This document shows positions 42,300 through 51,180 of a stretch of DNA of 64,000 nucleotides, piece after piece (position 1 is the first letter of the stretch; every line of letters begins with the position of its first letter). The stretch spans positions 3,968,001 through 4,032,000 of the forward strand of contig NZ_CP139960.1 in NCBI RefSeq assembly GCF_034424215.1, in the 5' to 3' direction. This DNA comes from Niabella yanshanensis (GTDB lineage Bacteria > Bacteroidota > Bacteroidia > Chitinophagales > Chitinophagaceae). Under the pieces are notes generated by a model. The model ran no database searches. It was not told where the DNA came from and saw nothing but the letters and a program-made list of their open reading frames with translations. Both the position numbers and the translations under genes were made by a program.

Positions 42300-44000
42300 A
42301 TGCAACAACGTAGCTGCCCGGGTGCTTATTATGCGCTATTTCTTCTCTCTTTTATCAGTTTGGTAGTTGGCGTCACCAATGTTGTTTACTTTTTAGGTGG
42401 AAAAGTTTTAGCTATGCTATGGCCATTGAGCCTGGTATTAGCAATGATGTTGATGTGGTGGATCAGCAGGCAGCAATGGGCGCCTAAATTGAATTTGGTA
42501 AGGACTGTTACTTATGGGTTGGTGACCATACTAGTATCACTGCTTTGGGGCGCATTTTATTTTGATCTTTCCTGGGACGGACAATGGTATCACCAGGCGG
42601 CCGTATATGCTTTGGCAGAAGGGTGGAATCCCGTTACAGAGCCACTTAAAACCTTCAATGAACACAATGATTTATCTATTCAGCATTTTCCCAAACTGGT
42701 CTGGTATTATAGTGCAGCCGTGACAGCCACTTTCGGAAAAATAGAATGGGGCAAAAGCATACAGGTTATTGTATTCTCTACCGCTGCCGTATCCCTTTGG
42801 GATATTTTCCGCGATCTGTGTTTCAGCCGGCGCAGGGCTGTAATAGCGGTCATACTGGTTGTAATGTGCCCTGTTGTATGGAGCGAGATAACTACTTACC
42901 TGGTAGACGGAATGTTGTACTTATTTCTGTTGGTCTTTTCAGGGAGTGCATTGGCATGGATCAGAACCCGCAGGAAAGTTTATTTATGGCTGATCGTTTT
43001 ATCGGCAGTTTGGGCGATTAATATGAAGTTCACGGGAATGGTTTTTATAGGCGTCAGTGCTTTCTTTATTTCTATTTACCTGCTGCTACAGAAGCGATGG
43101 CTTTTTACCCGTTTTGCCGCCCTAACCATAGGGGCAGTAATGTTGGCCCTGCTTTTTTTTGGCTTCAATCCTTATGTTACCAATATGGCACAGCGAGGCC
43201 ATCCTTTGTATCCTATAATGGGAACGAAGGCTTATCCAGGTGTATACGAGCAAACGGGAAAGGATAGTAATGAAGAGCTGGAAACACCAAAGAATCTTGC
43301 AGGCAAGCCAGGATGGTATTCTTTTTTGTACACCAGTTTCAGCCGCCCTGGTAACGCGCCTTATAATGATGTAAAAGATGCCGAATTACTTTTCCCGTTT
43401 TCTTTGTCGTTGAAAGACTGGAAGGCATACGAGTTTCACGAAACCAGGACCGCAGGTTTCGGCCCTTTTTATGGTGTAATGCTGCTCCTTTCCATAGCGG
43501 CTACATTTTTATTATTTACCACATCGACCAAAAACATTCGCCTGCCTTTCTTATTAGCTGTTGGGTCTATAATAGTTAGCTTGCTGCTGAGCAGGCATTT
43601 CTGGTGGCCGCGATTTTTACCTCAGCTTTGGTTGCTGCCTGTTATTCCCGTATTATTTTTATTGTTAAAGGCCCGAACCCCGGGGCACCGGCTTTTTGCC
43701 CTGGGCTGCACGGTTCTTATAATCATCAACGGGTTGATAGTACTTGCAGTACACATGAATTGGGAAACCAGGTCGTCGATTCAATTAAGACGGCAATTAA
43801 ACCGGCTGGCCGCCTCCGGGCAATCAATAGAAGTGTTTTATGGAGCCTTTCAGTATTCGGTAGAACGAAAGCTGGAGAATTTTAATATTCGCTATAAACC
43901 TGTAAAAAAGAAAACGCTAAAGAACACACAGCATGATACATTGGTGAGCGTAGTGCAAAAATATCCCAATGCTGTTTTGTATAGGGTAATACCGGAATAA
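42300..44000 (+). CDS. GT-C-like multispanning membrane protein
   Basis: This 566-residue inner-membrane protein has about twelve hydrophobic helices. A first external loop carries DLSWDGQWYHQAAV (about 90-103), an acidic Asp-rich spot of the kind that binds the lipid-linked sugar donor in GT-C glycosyltransferases. Later come NMKFTGMVFIG and RHFWWPRFLPQLWLLPV. The last 80 residues are soluble. No family name could be assigned, and transfer of sugars to cell-surface glycans is inferred. It lies directly upstream of mfd, but 100 bases and mfd's own promoter separate them. Confidence 0.65.
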   Translation: MQQRSCPGAYYALFLLSFISLVVGVTNVVYFLGGKVLAMLWPLSLVLAMMLMWWISRQQWAPKLNLVRTVTYGLVTILVSLLWGAFYFDLSWDGQWYHQAAVYALAEGWNPVTEPLKTFNEHNDLSIQHFPKLVWYYSAAVTATFGKIEWGKSIQVIVFSTAAVSLWDIFRDLCFSRRRAVIAVILVVMCPVVWSEITTYLVDGMLYLFLLVFSGSALAWIRTRRKVYLWLIVLSAVWAINMKFTGMVFIGVSAFFISIYLLLQKRWLFTRFAALTIGAVMLALLFFGFNPYVTNMAQRGHPLYPIMGTKAYPGVYEQTGKDSNEELETPKNLAGKPGWYSFLYTSFSRPGNAPYNDVKDAELLFPFSLSLKDWKAYEFHETRTAGFGPFYGVMLLLSIAATFLLFTTSTKNIRLPFLLAVGSIIVSLLLSRHFWWPRFLPQLWLLPVIPVLFLLLKARTPGHRLFALGCTVLIIINGLIVLAVHMNWETRSSIQLRRQLNRLAASGQSIEVFYGAFQYSVERKLENFNIRYKPVKKKTLKNTQHDTLVSVVQKYPNAVLYRVIPE

Positions 44001-44063
44001 CCCGACTTTTGGGGTGGTATCCGGTCAGATTACAGGGATGATCAGATGTTTTGATGTTTCAAC

Positions 44064-44094
44064 TTGTAAGTTTTTAGACTTAATCCTAACTTTG
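44064..44094 (+). promoter_or_regulatory. -33/-7 promoter of mfd, 7 bases from ATG
   Basis: TTG at 44064-44066, a 20-base spacer, TAACTTTG at 44087-44094, then CGCCGTG and ATG at 44102. This is the clearest short-leader example in the window. Confidence 0.7.
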
Positions 44095-44101
44095 CGCCGT
44101 G

Positions 44102-47100
44102 ATGAGCACGGATGTGTTGCAGAATTTTTACGTTGATGATACCCGCTGTTTACAAATAGCGGAGGGGTTTTCTGTGTCCCGGCCTTCCGAAACAGCACTT
44201 ACAGGACTTTTTGGTAGTTCTGCTCCCTTTGTATTTGCGGCCGCTGCCGGACATGCTCCGGAATTTAACCATGTGATTGTTTTAAATGAATCGGAGGACG
44301 CTGCTTATTTTCATAATACGCTGGAAAACATAACGGGAGCGCTGGACATTTTTTATTTTCCTTCTTCCTTTAAAACAAGGAAGAATTACCGGCAGCTGAA
44401 TGCCTCGCATGTGATGCTGAGAACCGAGGCACTAACCAAACTGGCTTCCGGCGCCAATGCACAGCCCGTAAGGAAGAAGATCCTGGTGACTTACCCCGAG
44501 GCGTTATTTGAAAAGGTTGTAATCTCCAAAACATTATCGGAGAATATCATTCATATAAAAGCTGCTGATACCATTGATATTGGTCAGTTATTATTAAAGC
44601 TGGATCAATACGGTTTTGTACGTAGCGATTTTGTATACGAACCCGGACAATACGCTTTGCGTGGAGGTATTTTCGATATTTACTCTTTTGGTAACGAAAA
44701 ACCTTATCGTTTCGAGTTGTTTGGTAACGAAGTGGATTCAATCCGTATAATAGATCCCGAAACCCAGTTAAGTGAGCGTAAGCTCTTATCTGTATCGATT
44801 ATCCCTAACGTTGATACCCAGTTTGGTTCAGAAGAGAGAGTGTCTCTTTTCGATTTCCTGCCCGCCAATACGGCGATTTGGCTACAGGATCAGGAATTGT
44901 GTGTAGAACGGTTAAAGGATCATGAAGAGGAATTACAATACTTTTTAGAGATGTATCCTGCAGGGCAGTTAGCAGCCAACAGCGATGATGAAAAGCTTCT
45001 GAAAAGAGATATCACTCCCGATGATTTTATAACAGCTAACAGCCTGGCAGACTCACTCACAGAACGGTCCGTTTTGCATTTCGGTGGCAATAGCTATGCA
45101 TCTAAACGGGAATTTGAATTTAATACAAAATCGCAACCTGCTTTTAACAGGCAGTTCGACCTGTTGATCAAGGACCTGAAGGACAAAGAAAGAAAGCAGT
45201 ATAATGTTTATATTTTTTCGGAGAACCCCAAGCAGCTGCAAAGGCTGCAAACCATTTTTGATGACCTGAAAGCTGAGCTGGTTTTTAACCCGGTATCGGT
45301 TTCTATTCACCAGGGGTTTATTGATGATGATCTGAAAGTAGTTTGCTATACCGATCACGAAATCTTCCAACGTTATCATAAATACAGGGTTAAACAGGCT
45401 TATAATAAGAGTAAAGCCATTACCTTACGAACGCTACGTGAGTTGCAGCCTGGTGATTATGTAACGCATATCGATCATGGGGTGGGCGTATATAGTGGCT
45501 TGCAAAAGATGGACGTCAATGGTAAGCTGCAGGAGGCAGTGCGGTTGATTTACAAGGATAAGGATGTCTTGTATGTTAACATCAACTCTCTTCATAAAAT
45601 AGCCAAGTATACAGGCAAAGATGGTAGCGTGCCCAAGGTGAATAAACTGGGCAGTGATGTATGGAACCGTTTGAAGGAAAAGACCAAGGCCAAGGTTAAG
45701 GAAATAGCATTCGACCTGATTAAGCTATACGCTAAACGCAAGGCCCAGCAAGGCTTTGCGCATACGCCTGATAATTATTTGCAGAACGAGCTGGAAGCGT
45801 CGTTTATATATGAAGATACTCCCGATCAAAGTAAGGCAACGGCTGATGTGAAGAAAGATATGGAGTCTGCTTCGCCTATGGATCGACTGGTTTGTGGAGA
45901 TGTGGGTTTTGGTAAAACGGAAATAGCCATCCGTGCTGCCTTTAAAACCTGTGTAGATGGTAAACAGGCAGCAGTACTGGTGCCTACTACTATCCTTGCC
46001 TTTCAGCATTATAAAACTTTTAGCGAGCGTTTAAAAGACTTCCCGGTAACGGTAGACTTTATCAACCGCTTTAAAAGTGCGAAAGAGAAAAAAGAAACGC
46101 TTGAGAAATTAAAGGCGGGTAAAATTGATATACTTATTGGTACCCATGGTATTATAGGGAAAGAAGTAAAGTTTAAAGACCTCGGAGTACTGATCGTGGA
46201 TGAAGAGCAGAAGTTTGGTGTAGCGCATAAAGAAAAGATCAAGACCATCCGTACCACGGTTGATTGTTTAACATTGACAGCAACTCCCATACCTCGTACG
46301 CTGCAATTTTCGCTGATGGGTGCAAGGGATCTGAGCATTATCAATACACCTCCGCCCAATCGCCAGCCGATACAAACCGAAGTACAGGTATATAACGAAG
46401 ATTTTGTACGGGACGCCGTGTATTTTGAAACAGAGCGTGGCGGGCAGGTATTTTTCATACATAACCGTGTAGCGGGATTAGCAGAGATGGCGGCTCTTAT
46501 CCAGGGGTTGTGTCCGGATCTTTCAGTAGGATATGCACATGGACAGATGGAAGGCCATCAGCTGGAAGAAAAGATACTGGACTTTATTGATCGTAAATAT
46601 GATGTATTGGTGTGTACCAATATCGTGGAAAGCGGTGTAGATATACCCAACGTCAATACAATCATTGTTAATAATGCGCATCATTTTGGCTTAAGCGATC
46701 TGCATCAGTTACGCGGGCGGGTAGGTCGTAGCAATAAAAAAGCATTTTGCTATCTGCTGGCCCCGCCTATGAGTACTCTGCCAAGCGACTCACGTAAACG
46801 CCTGCAAACACTGGAGCAGCATAGTGAACTGGGTAGCGGATTCCAGATAGCGATGCGTGACCTGGATATACGTGGCGCCGGGAACCTATTGGGTGGGGAG
46901 CAAAGTGGTTTTATGGCCGAGATCGGTTTTGAAATGTACCAGAAGATTCTTGATGAATCGATCCGCGAATTAAAGCGTACAGAGTTTAAAGACCTGTTTA
47001 AGGAAGAGATCAGCAAGCAGGATGATTTTGTACATGACTGTACCATTGATACTGATCTTGAGATTCTGATACCAGATGAATATGTAGAGAATATTACCGA

Positions 47101-47500
47101 ACGCCTTTCGTTATACCAGCGCCTGGATAATTGTGAAAATGACCAGGAGCTGGAGGAAATGCATAATGAGCTGGCAGATCGATTCGGAGCAGTACCTCCG
47201 CAGGTAGATGATTTGTTTGAAACGGTAAAATGCCGCAAATTGGCAATAGAATTGGGCTTTGAGAAAATGAGCCTGAAAAGTGAAACGCTTCGTTGTCATT
47301 TTATTAACCGTCCCGACTCTCCTTATTTTGAATCTGACATCTTCCGGAAAATTATTGAGTACCTCCAGATAAAAACCAACAAAGCCAGGCTCAAACAAAC
47401 CGGCAAGTTATTCTTATTGATAGCTGATCCTATTCCCTCCATGAAAGAGCTGCATGAGTTTTTAAAAGATATGCATTCTTTTGTTGTTACCTCTTCCTAA
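44102..47500 (+). CDS. mfd: Transcription-repair coupling factor
   Basis: This 1132-residue ATP-dependent DNA translocase removes stalled RNA polymerase and recruits UvrA. The N-terminal part contains the UvrB-like domains (GQYALRGGIFDIYSFG near 180). The RNAP-interacting CarD-like domain follows at about 450-510 (LQPGDYVTHIDHGVGVYSGL). The helicase has Walker A GDVGFGKT at 599-606, DEEQ at 700-703 and GRVGRSNKKAF. The C-terminal TRCF domain closes the protein. ATG 44102 is preferred over the in-frame GTG one codon before. Length is typical for the family. Confidence 0.97.
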   Translation: MSTDVLQNFYVDDTRCLQIAEGFSVSRPSETALTGLFGSSAPFVFAAAAGHAPEFNHVIVLNESEDAAYFHNTLENITGALDIFYFPSSFKTRKNYRQLNASHVMLRTEALTKLASGANAQPVRKKILVTYPEALFEKVVISKTLSENIIHIKAADTIDIGQLLLKLDQYGFVRSDFVYEPGQYALRGGIFDIYSFGNEKPYRFELFGNEVDSIRIIDPETQLSERKLLSVSIIPNVDTQFGSEERVSLFDFLPANTAIWLQDQELCVERLKDHEEELQYFLEMYPAGQLAANSDDEKLLKRDITPDDFITANSLADSLTERSVLHFGGNSYASKREFEFNTKSQPAFNRQFDLLIKDLKDKERKQYNVYIFSENPKQLQRLQTIFDDLKAELVFNPVSVSIHQGFIDDDLKVVCYTDHEIFQRYHKYRVKQAYNKSKAITLRTLRELQPGDYVTHIDHGVGVYSGLQKMDVNGKLQEAVRLIYKDKDVLYVNINSLHKIAKYTGKDGSVPKVNKLGSDVWNRLKEKTKAKVKEIAFDLIKLYAKRKAQQGFAHTPDNYLQNELEASFIYEDTPDQSKATADVKKDMESASPMDRLVCGDVGFGKTEIAIRAAFKTCVDGKQAAVLVPTTILAFQHYKTFSERLKDFPVTVDFINRFKSAKEKKETLEKLKAGKIDILIGTHGIIGKEVKFKDLGVLIVDEEQKFGVAHKEKIKTIRTTVDCLTLTATPIPRTLQFSLMGARDLSIINTPPPNRQPIQTEVQVYNEDFVRDAVYFETERGGQVFFIHNRVAGLAEMAALIQGLCPDLSVGYAHGQMEGHQLEEKILDFIDRKYDVLVCTNIVESGVDIPNVNTIIVNNAHHFGLSDLHQLRGRVGRSNKKAFCYLLAPPMSTLPSDSRKRLQTLEQHSELGSGFQIAMRDLDIRGAGNLLGGEQSGFMAEIGFEMYQKILDESIRELKRTEFKDLFKEEISKQDDFVHDCTIDTDLEILIPDEYVENITERLSLYQRLDNCENDQELEEMHNELADRFGAVPPQVDDLFETVKCRKLAIELGFEKMSLKSETLRCHFINRPDSPYFESDIFRKIIEYLQIKTNKARLKQTGKLFLLIADPIPSMKELHEFLKDMHSFVVTSS

Positions 47501-47626
47501 AAGCCATGTGAGTATTGAGGTCAGGCGCCCGTTAGTCATGAGCCGCACAGACAAGTAACTTAGAGCCATATGCCCAAATAGTTTTAATAAACCTTCCGGA
47601 GCTTTGTGGAAACAAATTCATTCAAT

Positions 47627-48520
47627 ATGGAAAAAGTATGGTTTATTACAGGAAGCTCCAGGGGACTGGGCAGGAGTATAACGGAAGCTGTTTTAAAAAG
47701 TGGCGATAAAGTAGTAGCCACTGCGAGAAACAAACAGGATCTGCTGGTATTAGCGGATCAATATCCCAATCAGGCATTGACCTTATCTTTAGATGTAACC
47801 GATAAAGCGCAGATACGATCGTCTGTAAACAAAGCGATAGCGCACTTTGGTAGAATTGATGTATTGGTAAATAATGCCGGGTTTGGGATTACCGGTGCAA
47901 CGGAGGCATTCACAGACGAGCAGGTGAGCAGTCAGCTGGATGTAAACCTGGTAGCGCCTATTCAAATTACGCGTGTTGTATTACCCTATATGAGGCAACA
48001 ACGGTCGGGACGGGTATTGCAAATAAGCTCAATTGGTGGCAGGGTAGGTAACGCCGGATTGAGCCTGTACCAGGCGGCTAAATTCGGACTTGCCGGCTTT
48101 TCGGAGTCGTTAAGTAAAGAAGTAGCTCACCTGGGTATACAGGTAACATCGGTGGAGCCGGGTGGCTTTAGAACAGATTGGGCAGGCGCATCCATGTCAT
48201 TTGCCCCGCATGTAGAAGGCTATGAGGCAACAGTGGATGCTTCCAGGGATTTCTTAAGCTCAGGTAAATTTGTTCCCTTAGGCGATCCTGCAAAGGCAGC
48301 GAAAGTCATTATTGACCTCGCAAATCATCCAAGTCCACCTGTGCACCTGGTGTTAGGTAGTGAGGCCGCAGCCATTTTGCAAAAAGCAGATGCATTAAGG
48401 AAAGCCGAAATGGAGCAGTGGTTGCCGGTTTCTTTGTCGACGGATCATGATGATTCGGCAAAGTTTTATGAAACTGCAGCCGGGAAGGATTACCTGGCGC
48501 TTAAAGGTATTGAGGTTTAA
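47627..48520 (+). CDS. Short-chain dehydrogenase/reductase
   Basis: This 297-residue classical SDR of the oxidoreductase type has the NAD(P) loop TGSSRGLG at 8-15, NNAG at about 83-86, the catalytic Ser in LQISSIGG, and YxxxK in LYQAAKFG (about 150-157). A C-terminal extension of about 40 residues is usual for this subgroup. The substrate is unknown. ATG 47627 is chosen over a GTG seven codons earlier because family members start at MEKVWFITG. An AraC regulator gene follows 75 bases later and may control it. Confidence 0.88.
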   Translation: MEKVWFITGSSRGLGRSITEAVLKSGDKVVATARNKQDLLVLADQYPNQALTLSLDVTDKAQIRSSVNKAIAHFGRIDVLVNNAGFGITGATEAFTDEQVSSQLDVNLVAPIQITRVVLPYMRQQRSGRVLQISSIGGRVGNAGLSLYQAAKFGLAGFSESLSKEVAHLGIQVTSVEPGGFRTDWAGASMSFAPHVEGYEATVDASRDFLSSGKFVPLGDPAKAAKVIIDLANHPSPPVHLVLGSEAAAILQKADALRKAEMEQWLPVSLSTDHDDSAKFYETAAGKDYLALKGIEV

Positions 48521-48595
48521 ACATGGCGTTACATAGCCATTGTTCAGCCTTGTATTTTTAGAAGGGTTTAATAACTATCTTGGCTAATATTTATA

Positions 48596-49408
48596 ATGAA
48601 AGAAGAAGATCATCAGGTACGCCCCGGCATCTTTTACTCCTGCTATCACCAAATCAGCAGGGATGGCGAACACTTTGTGCCGGAGCATACTTTGAGTTTT
48701 GTTACAGCGGGCTCGTTAATACTGAATGATGGCGCCAGGGAGTATCCATCGCAACAGGGGCGTTTGAGATTTATAAGAAGGAACCAGTTGCTGAAATTTA
48801 TTAAGCACCCACCGGCCAATGCCAGTTTTCAATCAATTAGTATCTATCTCAGCCAGGATGTGTTAAAAGAATTTAGCCTGGTATATGGTATACAGGCCGG
48901 CAGCAAAATGCCGCAACCAGGTATTATCGACCTGGGGAAAAATAAATCAACGGATACTTATATGAATTCGGTGATTCAATACCAGGAAGCAGGTTACCTG
49001 GACAACCCCTCCCTGGTAAAAGTGAAAATTCATGAAGCCATTTTGCTGCTGCTGCAATTACATCCTGAGTTAAAGGAATTGTTGTTTGAATTTACCGATC
49101 CGCATAAAATAAACCTCGAAGCATTTATGAACCGTAGTTACCAGTTTAACGTGAAGCTGGAGCGATTTGCTTATTTAACCGGCAGGAGCCTGGCCACATT
49201 TAAGAGAGATTTTGGAAAAATTTTTAATACACCGCCAAGGCAATGGTTGCAAAAAAGGCGGCTGCAACGCGCACACTATCTGATTGCTGAAGAGGGTAAA
49301 ACAGCTTCTGATATATACCTGGATCTGGGTTTTGAAGACCTTGCACATTTTTCGCATGCTTTTAAGAAAGAGTATGGATATTCCCCCAAAAAGGCGGCAG
49401 GTAATTAG
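48596..49408 (+). CDS. AraC family transcriptional regulator
   Basis: This 270-residue protein has an N-terminal sensory part (about 1-160) that begins with a cupin-like stretch (HTLSFVTAGSLILNDG), and a C-terminal double helix-turn-helix at about 175-268. The second helix pair is DIYLDLGFEDLAHFSHAFKKEYGYSPKKA, the AraC signature. It probably regulates the adjacent SDR gene or a distant target. The effector is unknown. A near -7 box TATCTTGG lies about 15 bases before the ATG, and a terminator follows the stop. Confidence 0.87.
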   Translation: MKEEDHQVRPGIFYSCYHQISRDGEHFVPEHTLSFVTAGSLILNDGAREYPSQQGRLRFIRRNQLLKFIKHPPANASFQSISIYLSQDVLKEFSLVYGIQAGSKMPQPGIIDLGKNKSTDTYMNSVIQYQEAGYLDNPSLVKVKIHEAILLLLQLHPELKELLFEFTDPHKINLEAFMNRSYQFNVKLERFAYLTGRSLATFKRDFGKIFNTPPRQWLQKRRLQRAHYLIAEEGKTASDIYLDLGFEDLAHFSHAFKKEYGYSPKKAAGN

Positions 49409-49410
49409 GG

Positions 49411-49446
49411 GCAGCAGGCAGCGTTATCTGCCGCCTGTTGCTTTTT
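49411..49446 (+). terminator. Terminator after the AraC gene
   Basis: GCAGCAGGC (49411-49419) pairs with GCCTGTTGC (49433-49441) with one G-U pair, then TTTTT. It starts 2 bases after the AraC stop. Confidence 0.8.
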
Positions 49447-49463
49447 ATCGGTAGGCAGCAAAA

Positions 49464-49721
49464 ATGATTAGATTTACTTTCGAATTCAAAAGTATGGCAG
49501 CGAAATTTTATGGTGCCCGGTTTCTTCCTGTTTTTGCTCCTTCAGAAGACGGAAGGACTACTGTATTAAAAGTGCAAAAGCTGAACCATCATGAAAAATT
49601 GGAAGAAGCTCATGTGGCTGCAATATTCGAAAAGATTAAATTGGATCAGGGAAAGAATGAGGAAGCTGTTCGCGAACATAGTTACCGGAATTTTCTAAAC
49701 AAAAAACCTCCGCTACAATAA
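49464..49721 (+). CDS. Small hypothetical protein (85 residues)
   Basis: This 85-residue soluble reading frame opens with MIRFTFEFKSMAAKFYGARFLPVFAP, then a charged helical part (about 40-70, EKLEEAHVAAIFEKIKLDQG). No family was recognised. It has no clear promoter box and begins 18 bases after the terminator of the AraC gene. A terminator stem overlaps its stop, which supports a transcript ending there. It may be a real small gene or a chance frame. Confidence 0.45.
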   Translation: MIRFTFEFKSMAAKFYGARFLPVFAPSEDGRTTVLKVQKLNHHEKLEEAHVAAIFEKIKLDQGKNEEAVREHSYRNFLNKKPPLQ

Positions 49722-49734
49722 TAACGGAGGTTTT
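49704..49734. terminator. Terminator between convergent genes
   Basis: AACCTCCG (49705-49712) pairs with CGGAGGTT (49725-49732), flanked by A and T runs, so it may serve both directions. It overlaps the end of the 85-residue frame and precedes the stop of the Gfo/Idh gene by about 20 bases. Confidence 0.75.
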
Positions 49735-49755
49735 AAATATCTAATAAGTTAACTA

Positions 49756-51072
49756 CTAGAAGTATTTTGTCTTGCCTGGCGTGGCTATAGGGTAATTGCC
49801 ATCGGCATCAGGTACAATAGGTGGTGTAGCGCTAAAGCTGTACTCCTGGGGCATTAAACTAATGCCGCTGTTCAATGCTTTTTCAAAATCGATCACCTGC
49901 CCGCTGTAAGTAGCCATACGGCCGATAATGCCCGTCAACGTACTTTTAGCTCCATGCTCTGCATCGGCAAATTTATATTCGCCTTTAGCAATAGCTGCAA
50001 ACAGTTCGTCATGCTCGGCCTGGTAGGGGTTGTTTTCGCCTTTTTTATCAAATGCAAACAGGGTGTTGCCCTTATTATCTTTAATAACAGCGGCATCTCC
50101 ATAAATTTTTCCTTTAGTGCCAATGATCAGTTCATCCACTTTACTCATAGTTCTGGGTATGTGGCGGCACTGGCTGTTCATAATGCTGCCATCAGCATAA
50201 TGAAATTCTACAAAGTGGTGGTCATAGATCTCCCCATACTTTTTATCGGTGCGTACCTGGCGGCCTCCTAGACCCTGGGCTTTTACCGGGTATCCCCCTT
50301 TAAACCAGTTTATCACATCAATATTGTGTACATGCTGCTCTACGATGTGGTCGCCGCACAACCAGTTAAAATAATACCAGTTACGCATCTGGTATTCCAT
50401 TTCGGTTTGGCCAGGCTGCCTTTCTTTCACCCACACGCCATCATTGTTCCACCAGGCCTGTGCAGAAGTGATATCCCCAATAAGATCTTTCCTCTTATAC
50501 AATTCACGGTAGGAGTTTTGATATCTTCTTTGCAGGCCTACTACCACATTCAGCTTTTTTTGCTTAGCGATCTCCGCAATATCCAACACTTTTTTAATTC
50601 CCGCAGGATCGGTAGCCACCGGCTTTTCCATGAAAACATGTTTATTCTGCTTTACGGCCGCCTCAAAATGAATAGGTCGAAATCCCGGAGTACTGGTGAG
50701 AATCACTACATCAGCCAAAGGAATCGCTTTTTCGTACGCATCAAAACCAACAAATTTTCTTTCTTCCGGAACATCCACCCGGCTTTTATCGATACCCGAT
50801 TCGGCAAGGTTACCGGTAATTGATTTATAGCAGCTGTCAAGGCGGTCTTTGAAGGCATCGGCCATCGCTACCAGCTGTACATTTTGCTTAGTGCTTAAAG
50901 CCTGTATCGCCGCACCGGTGCCACGCCCGCCGCAACCGATAAGCGCCACTTTTATGGTGCCGGCGGAACCTGAAAAGAAATTGGCATTACTTAAAAATGG
51001 TGCAGCCATCAATCCTCCGGTAACGAGGGATGTTTGCTGTACAAATTTTCTGCGCGTTGTTTTATTGTCCAT
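49756..51072 (-). CDS. Exported (Tat-type) Gfo/Idh/MocA oxidoreductase
   Basis: This 438-residue sugar oxidoreductase carries a twin-arginine signal (TTRRKFVQQTSLVTGGLMAAP, about 5-25). The Rossmann loop is VALIGCGGRGTGAA at about 41-54, and HVFMEKPVATDPAG (about 146) holds the EKP motif. CGDHIVEQHVHNIDVINWFKG (about 238-258) is the conserved active-site helix with the catalytic His/Asp pattern. It would act in the periplasm with a bound nicotinamide cofactor. Such exported members feed 3-keto-sugar pathways, as may the DUF1080 protein at 10018. The SUMF1-domain gene lies just upstream on the same strand. Confidence 0.9.
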   Translation of the reverse strand: MDNKTTRRKFVQQTSLVTGGLMAAPFLSNANFFSGSAGTIKVALIGCGGRGTGAAIQALSTKQNVQLVAMADAFKDRLDSCYKSITGNLAESGIDKSRVDVPEERKFVGFDAYEKAIPLADVVILTSTPGFRPIHFEAAVKQNKHVFMEKPVATDPAGIKKVLDIAEIAKQKKLNVVVGLQRRYQNSYRELYKRKDLIGDITSAQAWWNNDGVWVKERQPGQTEMEYQMRNWYYFNWLCGDHIVEQHVHNIDVINWFKGGYPVKAQGLGGRQVRTDKKYGEIYDHHFVEFHYADGSIMNSQCRHIPRTMSKVDELIIGTKGKIYGDAAVIKDNKGNTLFAFDKKGENNPYQAEHDELFAAIAKGEYKFADAEHGAKSTLTGIIGRMATYSGQVIDFEKALNSGISLMPQEYSFSATPPIVPDADGNYPIATPGKTKYF

Positions 51073-51139
51073 TGTTGGTTGTTTTGATATTTGTATTTAA
51101 GGTAATTGGTATGTTTAAACCGTAGGAGGGGGCTCTTGA

Positions 51140-51180
51140 TTTATATTCTCATTACTTATTATTGATCACTCATAAACTCA
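51140..51180 (-). repeat. Post-stop repeat copy 3
   Basis: On the minus strand, TGAGTTTATGAGTGATCAAT continues as AATAAGTAATGAGAATATAA, beginning in the last codons of the SUMF1-domain gene. It is related to 20827-20850 and 38827-38873. Confidence 0.5.
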
